Assembly (NCBI GenBank): GCA_014529385.2
Contig: CM043968.1
Location: forward strand, 126,423,018-126,487,017
Source: Adiantum capillus-veneris
Taxonomy: Eukaryota; Streptophyta; Polypodiopsida; Polypodiales; Pteridaceae
Reading direction: 5' to 3'
DNA: 64,000 bases
The notes beneath the pieces are model-generated. The model saw only the letters and a list, made by a program, of their open reading frames with translations. It made no database searches and was not told the origin of the DNA. A program made the translations under genes and the position numbers. Of this stretch, positions 44,799-55,279 are shown piece by piece; position 1 is the stretch's first letter; each line of letters starts with the position of its first letter.

Positions 44799-45069
44799 TG
44801 TTAAGTATGGAGCATGATTCACTTCTTGTAATTTTTAATTTCAAAACCATACATTTATGAGCCCCCGTTATGAGGAGAAGCCATCATGCATGAGAAAAAA
44901 ACACTTGCTAGAAAACCAAAAATTCACACCTAGTCAAGGTGGTCGGTAGTCAATGGCCAGTGGCCGATGGTCGAAAGTTTTATCTGGTAACAAAATTCCA
45001 TGCAGACCTAGCTACAGGTGCACATGGGCACATGGAAAAATTTTAGGCGGACTTGTCTACCTAAGGACG
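44799..45069 (+). repeat. C2 3' LTR, truncated
   Basis: TGTTAAGTATGGAGC onward, matching the complement of the C4 LTR (50757 leftwards: TTAAGTATGGAGCCTG, then GCCCCCGTATGAGGAGAAGC). After about 270 bp it is cut by the C4 LTR, which starts TGTTAGGAAATAGG at 45070, so two LTRs of one family meet in opposite orientation. Confidence 0.8.
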
Positions 45070-45153
45070 TGTTAGGAAATAGGACATAACTAAGAGATAT
45101 TAGAGTAGTTTACTTACTGGAAAGAGATAATTTTCACTCGCAAGAGATTATCG

Positions 45154-45196
<43 letters not shown>

Positions 45197-45405
45197 ACAC
45201 AAATGATATACGTGGTTCACCCAATGTGGGCTACATCCACAAGAAAGCAGTCTCTCAATGACTTTAGTACTTCAGACTAGAAGTAGGTTACAAAGGGATT
45301 GTACCCTTAATGGAGCTCTCGCCTTGCTTCACTCTCACCACTTCACATCAATTTCACAATGCACCACAATGCATTTTGTGTGAAGAAGAGCCTGTCCCTA
45401 AAATA
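45070..45405 (-). repeat. C4 3' LTR, first part (interrupted by C3)
   Basis: TGTTAGGAAATAGGAC onward, with a GA run at about 45153-45195. It aligns with 58059-58340 of the C4 5' LTR up to GCATTTTGTG, after which C3 sequence begins. Confidence 0.8.
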
Positions 45406-46022
45406 GTGGTAACACCTCAATGTTCTTTGTGCGAGCATGAAAAATTGGGTTCCTCATAGCTATTAATGCACTCTGACTGTTAGTGTAGATAGAGTTGGCA
45501 GTGTCCTATCCAACACCCAAACCAGCCATAAGGCGTCTGAGCCATACACACTCAACTGTAGCTGTGAAGATTGCCCTTTACTCAGCCTCACAACTAGAAG
45601 TGTGGCCACAATGGGTTTCTTCTTGCTCAACCATGATATGCATGAGTGTTGGCAGTGTCCTATCCAACACCCAAATCAGCCATAAGGCGTCTGAGCCATA
45701 CACACTCAACCGTAGCTGTGAAGATTGCCCTTTACTCAGCCTCACAACTAGAAGTGTGGCCACAGTAGGTTTCTTCTTGCTCAACCATGATATGCATGAG
45801 CTGCCAAGCATGACACAAACCACTTGTGGACACTTGTGTGTCAAAACAACCAGCCCAATCGAAGTCCAAAAAATCATGCAAATCTGGCGACAATGATCCC
45901 CCCTTGGGATAAAACAAGCCAAGATGTAAAGTAACACTCAAGTAGCAAAAAATCCTCTTGATAGTTTGCCAATGCTTACACCCTAGGCTATGCATGAATC
46001 TGCTAACCTATGAGGCTGCAAA
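45406..46022 (-). pseudogene. C3 copia RNase H, truncated
   Basis: Minus strand: SLGCKHWQTIKRIFCYL, DFDWAGCFDTQVSTSGL with the Asp, and an end near 45410 reading NPIFHARTKNIEV. A 154-bp segment (45495-45648) is repeated directly at 45649-45802, so HIMVEQEETHCGHTSSCEAE appears twice. The element's own 3' LTR is missing. Confidence 0.85.
45495..45802. repeat. Tandem duplication in C3 RNase H, 154-bp period
   Basis: TTGGCAGTGTCCTATCCAAC at 45495 and again at 45649. The two copies differ at only a few bases, so the duplication is younger than most decay in the element. Confidence 0.92.
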
Positions 46023-46960
46023 CTAAATATCCAGCCTTGTGTTGCATACATAAATGAGGCATCCAACAACATTTTGGTAAAGAGTGACAACTGCAAGATC
46101 ACCAGCATCATGCAGACTCAATTTCAAACCTGTTTCCATGGGAGTGGCAATAGGTTTGCAATCTTCAAGTCCAAACTTACATAGCAATGTCTCTATGTAA
46201 CTTTTCTGACACAAGGCAATGCCACCATCACATTGCTTAAACTGTATACCCAAGTCATGATGCAACAGCCCCAAATCTTTCATCTTAAAAGTAGCATTCA
46301 GATCAGCCTTAAACTCAACAATATGTTTCTCATTTGGTCTAGTGATCAACAAATCATCCACATAAAGGACCACAATGAGAAGTACATCACCCTCGCGCTT
46401 TACATACAATGTGCTTTCCGTGGACTGTTACGAAAGCCTCATTTGACCAAATGAGTTTCATCCTTCTCATACCAAGCACGAGGAGATTGCTTCAACCCAT
46501 ACAAAGATTTGTTACATTTGCACACCTTATCCGCTTGTCGTTTCTTGACAAAACCGCGAGGCTGTGTTACATAAACTTCCTCAAATATATCACCATTTAA
46601 GAAAGCAGTAACAATGTCTAATTGATGTACATCCCAACCAAAATGAGATGCCAATGTACATACAAAATGCAAAGTAGTCATACGACAAGTGGAAGAAAAA
46701 GTCTCTTTGTAATCTATGCTTTTTTTGTTGTGCATAACCCTTTGCAACAAGTCGAGCCTTATAGCGATCAATCTCACCATCTAGCTTGCGTTTCAACTTT
46801 TAAACCCACTTTGTACCAATGGCCTTTTTGCCATGAGGAAAATCACATAAAGTCTATGTGTCATTTTTTATAACTGCATCATATTCTGACTGCATGGTAG
46901 CCATCCAATCTTTTGAATTTTGTGCTTCATCAAAAGACAGAGGTTTCTCACCATCCGGCT
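46023..46960 (-). pseudogene. C3 copia reverse transcriptase
   Basis: Reading from the right: MKRKLDGEIDRYKARLVAKG and YAQQ, TSIRHCYCFLKW, then FGWDVHQLDIVTAFLNGDIF, EEVYVTQPRGFVKK, NKSLYGLKQSPRAWYEK, then VLYVDDLLITRP and FKMKDLGLLHHDLGIQFKQ. The catalytic YVDD is intact (46345 area). There are frame changes near 46790 and a break at about 46420. It belongs to a copia lineage different from C1 and C4. Confidence 0.9.
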
Positions 46961-47125
46961 TGCGTTTCAACTTTTAAACCCACTTTGTACCAATGGCCTT
47001 TTTGCTAGGAGGAAACTCACAAAAGTCCATGTGTCATTTTCTATAAGTGCATCATATTCTGACTCCATGGCAACCATCCAATTTTTTGAATTTTGTGCTT
47101 CATCAAAAGACAGAGATTTATGAAC
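46785..47125. repeat. Tandem duplication in C3 RT start, 174-bp period
   Basis: CTTGCGTTTCAACTTTTAAA at 46785 and 46959, each followed by CCCACTTTGTACCAATGGCC and later TTTGAATTTTGTGCTTCATC. Minor divergence between the copies. A second segmental tandem duplication in the same element. Confidence 0.9.
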
Positions 47126-48140
47126 ATCATGTAAGCTAAACACAGCCAAATCATAACAATCCGATGCATAAATGATGGCAAAAGCCTGAACGAGTGCGAC
47201 TAGACAAAGGTGCATCAAATTTATTGTCACTCAAAGTATGCACCAACCATTTTGGCATACCTCTAGCCTGCTTTTTTTAAGCCCTTTCCTCATCAAGTAC
47301 ATCATGTACATCTGCATCAGTAATACTCTGCTCTGTTACATTTTCAAAAACCCCCATAGGTTGTAAATTTGCCTCATTGTAATTTACATTCAAACTTCCA
47401 CCATTGAAAAGAGGCAACAAAGTGTCATGAATGTCCTGTGAGCTTACATTATTTTCTCTAGTACATGACAACAAGGGAAAAACAAAATCTTCCACAAACA
47501 CAACATCCTGTGAAACTAGAATAGCCTTTGTTTGCAGATGATACATCCTGTAACCTTTTCTTTCAGCACTATAACAAAAAAAAATAGATTTGATAGCCTT
47601 ATAATCCAATTTTCTACACTGTGTTTGTGGTAGCAAAGCATACACCAAACAACCAAAAACATGCATGTGCTCAATAGAAGCCTTTCTATCATGCCATGAT
47701 TCATATGGAGTCATAAACTGCAAAGCTTTCATAGGACACCTGTTTAAGTATAAAAGTGGCACACATGATGGCCTCAAGCCAGAACAAATGCGGTAAAGCT
47801 CAACTTTTGACCATACATTGTGCTATTTTTGTACATGACTAGCCAGAAATGCATTAACTTCATGAGACATATACTCCCCCCCTCAATCAGAATGGAGGGT
47901 ACCCACAATACATTTCGAGACATTTTCAGCCATAGCCAGAAATTGTTTGAAGCACATAAACACTTCGAACTTTTCCTTAAGCGGATAGATCCATACATGC
48001 CTAGAGTAATCATCAATAGAATCCATGAAGTAAAGGTAATTGCCCAAGGACAAAGTTTGCATGGGCCCACAAACATCAGTATGCACAAGCTGCAATCTGC
48101 ATGTGGCCCTAATTTACCCATCCTTTGGAAACTTAGAATG
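47126..48140 (-). pseudogene. C3 copia integrase
   Basis: MQLVHTDVCGPMQTLSLGNY, YFMDSIDDYSRHVWIYPLKE (first Asp), IVGTLHSD (second Asp), and the C-terminal part TPYESWHDRKASIEHMHVFG, CLVYALLPQTQCRKLDYKAI and MYHLQTKAILVSQDVVF. The stretch with the Glu (about 47780-47880) is in another frame. The tail ends near 47277, followed by SLSFDEAQNSKNWMVAMESE. Confidence 0.85.
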
Positions 48141-48808
48141 CTACATCTTACCCAAAACACAACCTTCACAAACATGTTTAACAGGTGCTTCAAGAGGTGG
48201 CAAAGAAGCAACCATATCAAATTTTTGCAAACATAGTAAACTGGAAAAATTCAGATGACCAAAACATACATGCCAAATTTTTGTATCTAAAATAGCCTTT
48301 GAATCCACAACTGTATTTGGAAAATTCTGCCCACACTTTTCATACAAAGTGAGGTTATACAGCCGAGGACATAAAATGCCATATGCAACAATTTCATCCC
48401 CAAAATTGAGATCATGTATTGTACATCTGTCATCTACAAACTTGACTACAAGACCATGTCTAGCAAGTGAGAATATTGACAAAAGATTCTTCTTGATCCA
48501 GGTACATAAAGTGCATCAACAAGTGTGAAAGAACTACCATTTGCAACAGTAAGCACAATCTTTCCAACTCCTTGAACCGGATAAAAGGCATTGTTAGCAC
48601 AGTTAACTAGATTCCCATGAGTCACAGACTCAAGAGAGGTGAAAAAATCATGATGTGAGGTAATGTGATTTGTAGCACCACTATCAAAATACCACACCTG
48701 TGAATCTGCAGCAACTGACATGCATGCATTATGGACAACAGGATTATAGGTACACTCTACACTAAAAGCCCATTCTACATCAACATCAACATCACAATCT
48801 CCCTTCAT
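48141..48808 (-). pseudogene. C3 copia protease and GAG-pre-integrase
   Basis: SQVWYFDSGATNHITSHHDF shows the intact copia D-S-G-A-T protease site. It then reads GNLVNCANNAFYPVQGVGKI and, in a second frame, IWHVCFGHLNFSSLLCLQKF and CEGCVLGKM for the zinc domain of integrase. Frame change near 48480. Confidence 0.9.
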
Positions 48809-50107
48809 AGAAAACTCAACAATAGCTGCATTTGTAGTGGAACCATCATTTTTAATGGAGCCACCTCTTTCTTCTTAGCCTCATTGGTCTTTAACTTAGG
48901 AAACTGCTTTATCAAGTGATCATTAGCTTTACAATAATAGCAACACATCTTCTTTTTGCCCTTATCATCAAAATTTCTAGACAAATTCATGCCATCAAAA
49001 ATATTAGGAACATGTAATTTTCCACTTGTAGAAGAACCATAGGAAGTGGTTGCATTGTTGTTATCACCTTTCTTTGAGCAACAATAAAGGCATGTTCAAA
49101 TGCACGATGTCTAGTCTTGTTTTTTTGGAAAGCGACTCTTGCAATAGCAATGCGCATAATGCATCAAACTTGACAACTTCAGGATTTCCTTGGGCCCAAG
49201 TCTCCAAGTATTAGCAAAATTCTGGTAAGAATCTGGCAAGGCATCAAGAACAGTCTACACAAGGGAATTGTCTGAAATGACTTCACCTGTAGACATAAGT
49301 TGCTCATTGATATCCTTGACGCCAGCAAGGAAAGTGTCCATATCATCTTCTTCATGCATAATCTTCAACTCCATCTCTTTATGCAACAATGCAGTTTTTG
49401 TCTCATTGTGACTTGCATAAAGACTAGCCAAAATATCCCAAGCGTACTTTGTAGATTTTGCGCTTCACAGAAAATGAAATCAATGCATGAGACTATGCAT
49501 CGTTTACATCCCAACGAGCTTGTTCTGCTGTAGGAGAAAAAACTCTAACATCGGCAATTCTTGCAGCAAGACCTGCAACATCCTCAACATTGCCTACATC
49601 CTCAGAACTAGGATGCACATCAATGCCTTGCTCAATATTCTAGACACCCTTTGACACAAGAACATGTCGCATCATGTAAGCCCACATAGGATAATTGTAA
49701 TTTCTTCACATCCAATCTGTCCTCAACAACAAACATCTTGAACACATCTGTGTTGTTCTTAGCCATGAGACGATGCCTACACCTAATGTGAAATCTACCC
49801 AAAAAGAGGAGAAACGAAGGCGGAAAAACACATACTATATAGCACATACCATAGAAGACAAACAGGGACCCGTTATGCATAAAACAACACTAATAAAAAA
49901 TCTACACAAAATGATGAATAGCCTGTGCAATACTGCATGTAGTAGGTCAAAATGAGCCCGAATTAGAAATCTGAGCAGGCTGAGCTATTTGAGCCTCTTG
50001 AAATTTTTTGTGTATGTCTGAATGCTCGCCAAAGCGCATAGAAATCGAAGAAAGTGAGCAGGCGTGTGCTGGAGATGCTGACGAGTAAGCTCGAGAGGAC
50101 ACAACCT
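48809..50107 (-). pseudogene. C3 copia gag
   Basis: Knuckle MCCYYCKANDHLIKQFPK: the last Cys is Phe, so CX2CX4HX4C is incomplete. Gag N-terminus near 49760 reads MAKNNTDVFKMFVVEDRLDV, then KLQLSYVGLHDATC. The middle (49000-49630) is full of stops, but WAQ/LGYFG-type phrases remain. About 350 bp of leader separates the gag start from the PBS. Confidence 0.7.
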
Positions 50108-50119
50108 GCTCTGATACAA
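50108..50119 (-). promoter_or_regulatory. C3 primer binding site
   Basis: Minus strand TTGTATCAGAGC, one mismatch to the tRNA-iMet PBS, next to the LTR at 50122. Confidence 0.85.
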
Positions 50120-50121
50120 AT

Positions 50122-50356
50122 TGTTGGAATTAGGGTTGCAAGAAAACACACACATCTTGGAGAAGAAAAAGGAATCTCAAGGCACACAACACAAAGTGTA
50201 TTATTTAGCGTGCAATGGAAAGATAAGTTAGCCCTAGAGTGATGGGCGTATATACAATGGACGGTGCGAAAAACCTCCTAGTGAGGGAAAAATGCCTCGA
50301 CGGTCCTAAGTGTGTTCACACACATCACTACCACATGTATATGGTAATACAAAACA
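50122..50356 (-). repeat. C3 copia 5' LTR
   Basis: Plus strand TGTTGGAATTAGGG to AATACAAAACA, 235 bp with inverted ends TGTT/AACA. Beyond it the C4 LTR resumes (TTGCCCTCTCTCATGAGAGG), showing that C3 sits in that LTR. Confidence 0.85.
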
Positions 50357-50757
50357 ATTGCCCTCTCTCATGAGAGGCAGCCATGTGTAGCTGCCCTTGT
50401 GTAGACAAGTGCAAGTTGGACTCTCCAATGCGTCCATGTGTGTCCACCCTTGAGAAGACAAGTCCGCCTTGAAATCGGATGCCTGCCATTGACTTCCAAC
50501 CATCGGCCACTGGTGGCCATTGAATACTTTCCAACCGATCGGCTATTTTTTGATCACTTTTTGACCACCATCCGGTCCTAATATTCTGATGAAAAGGAAT
50601 ATTTCGGCGCAAAGCGCGAGATTGGGCATGAATTTTTGGTTTTCCGACGAGTTATTTTTCTTCATACACAATGGCTTCTCCTCATACGGGGGCCTTACAA
50701 ATGTGTTTTTTTAATACAAAAAATTACAAGGGGTAAATCAGGCTCCATACTTAATAA
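50357..50757 (-). repeat. C4 3' LTR, second part
   Basis: Continues the LTR started at 45070 and aligns with about 58375-58768: CATGAGAGGCAGCCATGTGT, then the block to CCATACTTAATAA. It contains the inverted CTCTCATGAGAG box also present in the other LTR copies. Next to it is TCTCTCATTTGGAG, the PPT side. Confidence 0.85.
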
Positions 50758-50814
50758 TCTCTCATTTGGAGTCTGATCTCCACACCAAACCTGTGACTGC
50801 TTTCCATCTTGGCT

Positions 50815-51439
50815 TCTTATCCTTGAATGCCGATTGAGGATGAGCAAAAGATTAACTTTTCCTTGTTGACCACCTTTGTAAACATGTCTAAAGGATTTAC
50901 ACTTGTGTGCACCTTTCCTAGATTTAACAGTCCCTCTTTTAAAAGAGTGTGTACAAAGTGATATCTCACCTCAATGTGCTTTTTCCTTGAGTAAAAGGTT
51001 GAATTATTTGCAAGATGAATGGTGCTTTGACTATCATCGTACAAGACACAATTATCTTGCTTGTATCCCAGCTCCTCTAAGAATTTGTGAGGCCACATAA
51101 TTTCTTTGCTTGCCTCCGTCATTGCTACTATTCTTCTTCTGTAGAAAGTGAGACCACCAGCTTACTACTATGCCTCCAACTATGAAGACATAGCCCGTAG
51201 TGCTCCCTCGAGTATCTTTATCACATACCATATATGTATCAGCATACCCTTGTAAGAAAATATCAGTGCCTCCAAAATACAAAGCATTTGTTGTTGTCCC
51301 TTTTAGATACCTAAGTATCCACTTCACAACTTTCTAGTACTCTTTCCCTAGATTGTCCATGAATCTACTTACAACTCCTATGTATTCTGCTTCTATGGTA
51401 GAAAGTGAGACCACTTTCTGTAGCTTTGAAGCCAAACTT
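50815..51439 (-). pseudogene. C4 copia RNase H, left part with duplicated segment
   Basis: MTEASKEIMWPHKFLEELGY, NCVLYDDSQSTIHLANNSTF, RKKHIEVRYHFVHTLLKEG, MFTKVVNKEKLIFCSSS: the end of copia pol. To the right, 51170-51395 (KWILRYLKGTTTNALYFGGT, GYADTYMVCDKDTRGSTTGY) repeats the segment at 51918-52143. Confidence 0.85.
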
Positions 51440-52143
51440 CATTAGAGAAAATTTGGACTCACAAAGGGGCCTTATAAGAAGTTTGTCTTCCTCTCTCATG
51501 TCCAAAATGGGCCTGCGGTAAATCTTTTGCAAATCAACTCTAAAATTGGCGGAGATTTGACAGTTAGAATCTACTCTTCAATCTCTTTCTATTGATATAT
51601 AGCACGCCACGAGATTCCTCATATTTTGAAAGATTCTATTTTTTACTTTTCTTGTGATGTGACAACTCTTCTCTTGTGATGTGAACGGAGTTGTCACATC
51701 ACAAGAGAATCAAAAATAGAATCTTTCAAAATATGAGGAATCTCGTGGCGTGCTATATATCAATAGAAAGAGCTTGAAGAGTAGATTCTAATTGTCAAAT
51801 CTCCGCCAAGTTTAGAGTTGATTTGCAAAAATTTTATTGCACACCCGTTTGAACATGAGAGAGGAAGTTAAACTCCTTATAAGGCCCCTTTGTGAGTCCA
51901 AATTTTCCCTAATGTGACTGCTATGCCTCCAACTATGAAAACATAGCCAATACAACTCCTTCAAGTATATTTGTCACCTACCATATATGCATTAACATAC
52001 CCTTCCAAAAAAATATCAGTGCCTTCAAAATACAAAGGATTTGTTGTTGTCCCTTTTAGATACCTAAGTATCCACTTCATAGCTTTCCAGTACTATTTAC
52101 ATGGATTGTCCAAGAATCTACTTACAATTCCCACTGCATGTGC
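51170..52143. repeat. Duplicated RNase H segment flanking the MITE
   Basis: Two copies of about 225 bp: 51170-51395 and 51918-52143, sharing TATGCCTCCAACTATGAA(G/A)A and AAATACAAAG(C/G)ATTTGTTG. The interval between them is mostly the MITE (51440-51914). Confidence 0.85.
51440..51914. mobile_element. Foldback MITE, copy 1
   Basis: 475 bp whose left and right halves are inverted copies of each other. It starts CATTAGAGAAAATTTGG, ends CCAAATTTTCCCTAATG, and has matching inner boxes (TATATAGCACGCCACGAG / CTCGTGGCGTGCTATATA; TTGTGATGTGACAACTC / GAGTTGTCACATCACAA near the centre). Each arm is about 200 bp. No ORF, so it would depend on a transposase elsewhere. Comparing C2 at the same RNase H site shows an insertion, but I see no clear target duplication. 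The superfamily is not decided. Confidence 0.85.
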
Positions 52144-52615
52144 AATTTATGGCCTTGTCCAAACCATAGCATACATTAGAGAACCTACGGCTGCAACATA
52201 TGGAGCTATAGATATATAGGTTATCTCCTCTTCTGTCTCTGGACACATATTCTTGGTTAGTTCAAAGTGACTAGCCAAAGGTGTAGAAACCAATTTTGCA
52301 TCTTGCATTGCAAACCTTTCTAGTACCTTCTTGATGTAATCCTCCTGAGATAGCTTTACTGTCTTCTTCATCCTATTCCTTGATATCTTCATACCAAGTA
52401 TCCACTTTGCAGCACCTAAATATTTCTTTGAAAAAGATATGAGAGCTCCTCTTTTAGGTCTTTGATATCCTGCATGTTAGCACTTGCAATCAGCATGTCA
52501 TCAACATACAACATTAGGGTGATGAACTTCCCGTCTCCCAGATTCTTTGTGTAGACGCAATGATCTGAGTTGCATCTCTTGATTCGTGATCCAAAAATCA
52601 TTGATCAAACTTCAA
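51915..52615 (-). pseudogene. C4 copia RT end and RNase H start
   Basis: 52601-52416 reads CNSDHCVYTKNLGDGKFITL, then MLYVDDMLIASANMQDI with intact YVDD. 52392-52147 reads KLSQEDYIKKVLERFAMQDA, TPLASHFELTKNMCPETEEE and GSLMYAMV. The frame changes between these. Continues to the first RNase H segment at 51918. Confidence 0.9.
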
Positions 52616-52945
52616 GTACCATTGTCTTGATGCTTGATTTAGACCATACAAGATTTTCTTTAATTTGCAAACCATTTTCTCCTTATCCTTTATTTCATAC
52701 TCCTTTGGTTGAAGCATGTAGATTTCCTCTTTTTATTCTCCGTGAGGAAACACCGTATTTACATCTATTTGCTCAAGGTTTAAGTAATGAGTAGCCACAA
52801 AGCTTAAGACAAGCCTAATTGAGTTCATTTTTATACCCATTTGTTCTATAGTGCTCGGTTCCCTTTAAGCAACTCAACCAACTCCCATGTTTGGTTACGA
52901 TGTAATGAGCCCACCTCCACTTTCATGCTCTTCACCCATTCTTCT
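52616..52945 (-). pseudogene. C4 copia RT N-terminal part
   Basis: The sequence between integrase and the YVDD ORF has no long ORF, but the translated frames contain the expected RT start, including the complement of GCTCAATTCAACCAACTCCC and phrases of 'VNTVFPHGE'. It is broken by several indels. Confidence 0.6.
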
Positions 52946-53853
52946 TTAGATTCGTGTTGCATAGTTTCTTTGTATGATTCCAACTCTCAAGAATCCAAGA
53001 TCAAGAGATGGTTGAAGGAAGAAACAAACCTTTCTGGAGGTAAAATTTCTCTTATAGATCTTCGGGCATAGGTTGAGGCTCCATTGTTGCACGTTATCAT
53101 TGCTTGCACTCCTTGAGTCTTCACCATCCTCAAGATCCATGTAATCATCACTTGTATCTTTTGTTTGTTTTCTTTCCAAGTAGTCTTTGTACATATTTTG
53201 TTCTTTGAAAATTACATCCCTACTTCTAAATAATTTACCATCTTCAAGACTCCATAGGCAATACCCAAAGTCATCTTCTACATAGCCAATGAAGAAACAC
53301 TTTTTGGACTTTGCATCTAGCTTTGACCTTAAACTTCTATCTATGTGCATAAAAATATTGCACTCAAAAACTTTGAGAAATGCATAACTCACCGGTTTAC
53401 CTATCCATGCCTCTTTTGGAACCCCCCTATACAATGCCGTTAAGGGTGACCAGTTGATCAAGTACAGAGACGTACTTACTGCTTTTGCCCAAAGCTCAAG
53501 CGGTTGGCCTACATGTAGCCGCATGCTTTGTGCTCGCTCCATGATTGTTATGTTCATCCTTTTAAAACTTCCATTTTATTGAGGTGTCCTTAGGAGTTTC
53601 CTTTGTCTTCGAATGTCATTGCTAGCATAGAATCTTTCAAAATCTTGGCTGCAATATTCGCCTCCATTGTCAAATCTGAAGCATTTAAGCTTGGTACCTG
53701 CTTCATTACAAAAGCTTTCCACCTTTGAAATATGGAAAACACATCTGATTTATTCTTCATTACATAAACCCATGTTTTCCTTGTTGCATCATCTATGAAT
53801 GTTACATATAGTACAACAAGCCACCAAGGGATGGTGTACTTGAACGACCCCAA
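52946..53853 (-). pseudogene. C4 copia integrase
   Basis: VTFIDDATRKTWVYVMKNKS (first Asp) and a frame change near the second Asp (the ORF reads SDLTMEANIAAKIL where the other frame has the SDNGGEY region). Then IMERAQSMRLHVGQPLELWA (53557-52946), AWIGKPVSYAFLKVFECNIF, KCFFIGYVEDDFGY and DGKLFRSRDVIFKEQN. The C2 integrase end is nearly the same protein. Confidence 0.85.
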
Positions 53854-53856
53854 ACA

Positions 53857-54677
53857 TCAAATGAACCAATTCAATTTTTTATCTTTTCTTTCATTTTTTT
53901 CTTTTTGAAAATTTACCCTCTTTTGTTTACTATAAACAGAATCTTCACAAAACTCTAAGTCCACTTCTTTCAAACCTAGTAGAAGCTTCTTTGATTGAAG
54001 GATTTGCATTTTTTTTGCACTCATATGCCCAAGCCGGTAGTGCCACACTGCATCGTCGACTTTTGTAGTTGTTGCACAAATTCAAGATTGCATGCTGACA
54101 GCACGCAAGTAAAGTGTACCAACCTTTTCTCCTTTGTCAACCACCAAAGATCCCTTTGAGATCTTCCAACATTTTTTTACGAATGCAATGTTGTGATCTT
54201 CATCATCCAACTGTCCTGTAGAGATTACATTTTTGCAAAGAAAAGGAACATGCCTAACATCTTTAAGCTTCCATTTTGCCGATTATTTCACAAGATTCAT
54301 CATCTCCCAAGTATAATACTCAAACTTACCTTTGGTGTAATCTTGGAAATGTTGCTTGTGCGATGTCGCATGAAATGAAGCCCCTCTATTGTCCACCAAT
54401 TAGATACATTGTATAATGAGAGAATTAGAGCATCTTGGTCTACTTTACCTGCCACATTGGCCTCCGATATTGACTTTTTGTCTTGAGACACCGACTCCTT
54501 ATTCTTCTTGGACCAACAATCCTTCTTGACGTGGCCCTTCTTGCCATAGTTCCAACAATCAAGAACTGAGTTTGTGCGTGATTTGCTCTGCCTTGAGCGA
54601 TCATGACCCTTTTGGTTTTTGAACCTCTCCTTCAATCTTCCCCTCGTTTTCGCTGACAGTGCACTTGATAAATTCAC
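53857..54677 (-). pseudogene. C4 gag knuckle, protease and GAG-pre-integrase
   Basis: 54677-54300: basic region, then CWNYGKKGHVKKDC (54540 area), where the second Cys of CX2C is Tyr. Then the protease site, readable in another frame as WVDNRGASFHATSHKQHF; the D-S-G of copia is replaced by D-N-R-G. 54048-53857: MWHYRLGHMSAKKMQILQSK and FCEDSVYSKQKRV, the H2C2 domain, with the Cys pair altered (CEDS). Confidence 0.8.
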
Positions 54678-54975
54678 TTGTGATTTTGCTTTGCATTTAT
54701 TCGCTTAGAAGAACACTCACAACATCATCAAACTTAAGAATCTTTGTGTCAGAGCCAGAGATACTGACAACCATCACAAGGTTTCCTCAACTATCTGAAA
54801 GAGACAATAGTATAAGGAGGGCTCGTACTTCATCTTCAAAATTGACCTTCACCAATTGGAGTTGAATTATGTTGGTGTTAAAGTTGTTTAGGTGTTCTAC
54901 AATTGAATCATTCTCTACTACTTTTAGATTGAACAAGCACTTCATGAGAAACACCTTATTGGATGCCGACGATTT
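54678..54975 (-). pseudogene. C4 gag, C-terminal part
   Basis: SSASNKVFLMKCLFNLKVVE and NDSIVEHLNNFNTNIIQLQL, then VNFEDEVRALLILLSLSDS: the UBN2 gag domain with the usual LL.LP.S end. C5 is inserted in it at 54975/57464, and the N-terminal part is at 57464-57756. Confidence 0.85.
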
Positions 54976-55037
54976 TGTTGGGTGCACGCTATGGAGGATG
55001 GCGAGGTGGACAAGCCATGACAACATGCAGGAAGGTG

Positions 55038-55074
<37 letters not shown>

Positions 55075-55232
55075 TTCAACACCAAGAAAGAAAAGAAGGC
55101 TATATTAATTTTGAGTTGAAGCCTTACATATATAAGAATTTGGCCATGCAAATTGCATGCAAAGTGGAGTGCATGCTATAGGGGAGTGTTCCCACGGGTA
55201 GAAAAATCCTTGACTAGGGCTTGAAACCTAAC

Positions 55233-55234
<2 letters not shown>
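54976..55234 (-). repeat. C5 3' LTR
   Basis: Plus strand TGTTGGGTGCACGCTATGG to AAACCTAACA, with a GA run at about 55046-55071. It aligns along its length with 57165-57463. Confidence 0.9.

Positions 55235-55277
<43 letters not shown>
55235..55277 (-). promoter_or_regulatory. C5 polypurine tract position, expanded to (G)43 on the minus strand
   Basis: Forty-three C on the plus strand, immediately beside the LTR (AACCTAACAA). On the element's strand this is a G run right before TGTTAGGTTTC, exactly where the PPT belongs. Confidence 0.75.

Positions 55278-55279
<2 letters not shown>

Noticed and set aside
51440-51914. Hairpin as a microRNA gene
   Set aside because: The arms are about 200 bp and the same structure recurs at 59623-60077, which fits a MITE better. 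Small-RNA output is not excluded.
55235-55277. Poly-C run as a mere assembly gap filler
   Set aside because: It falls exactly at the PPT of C5, next to the LTR. Sequencing error in its length is still possible.
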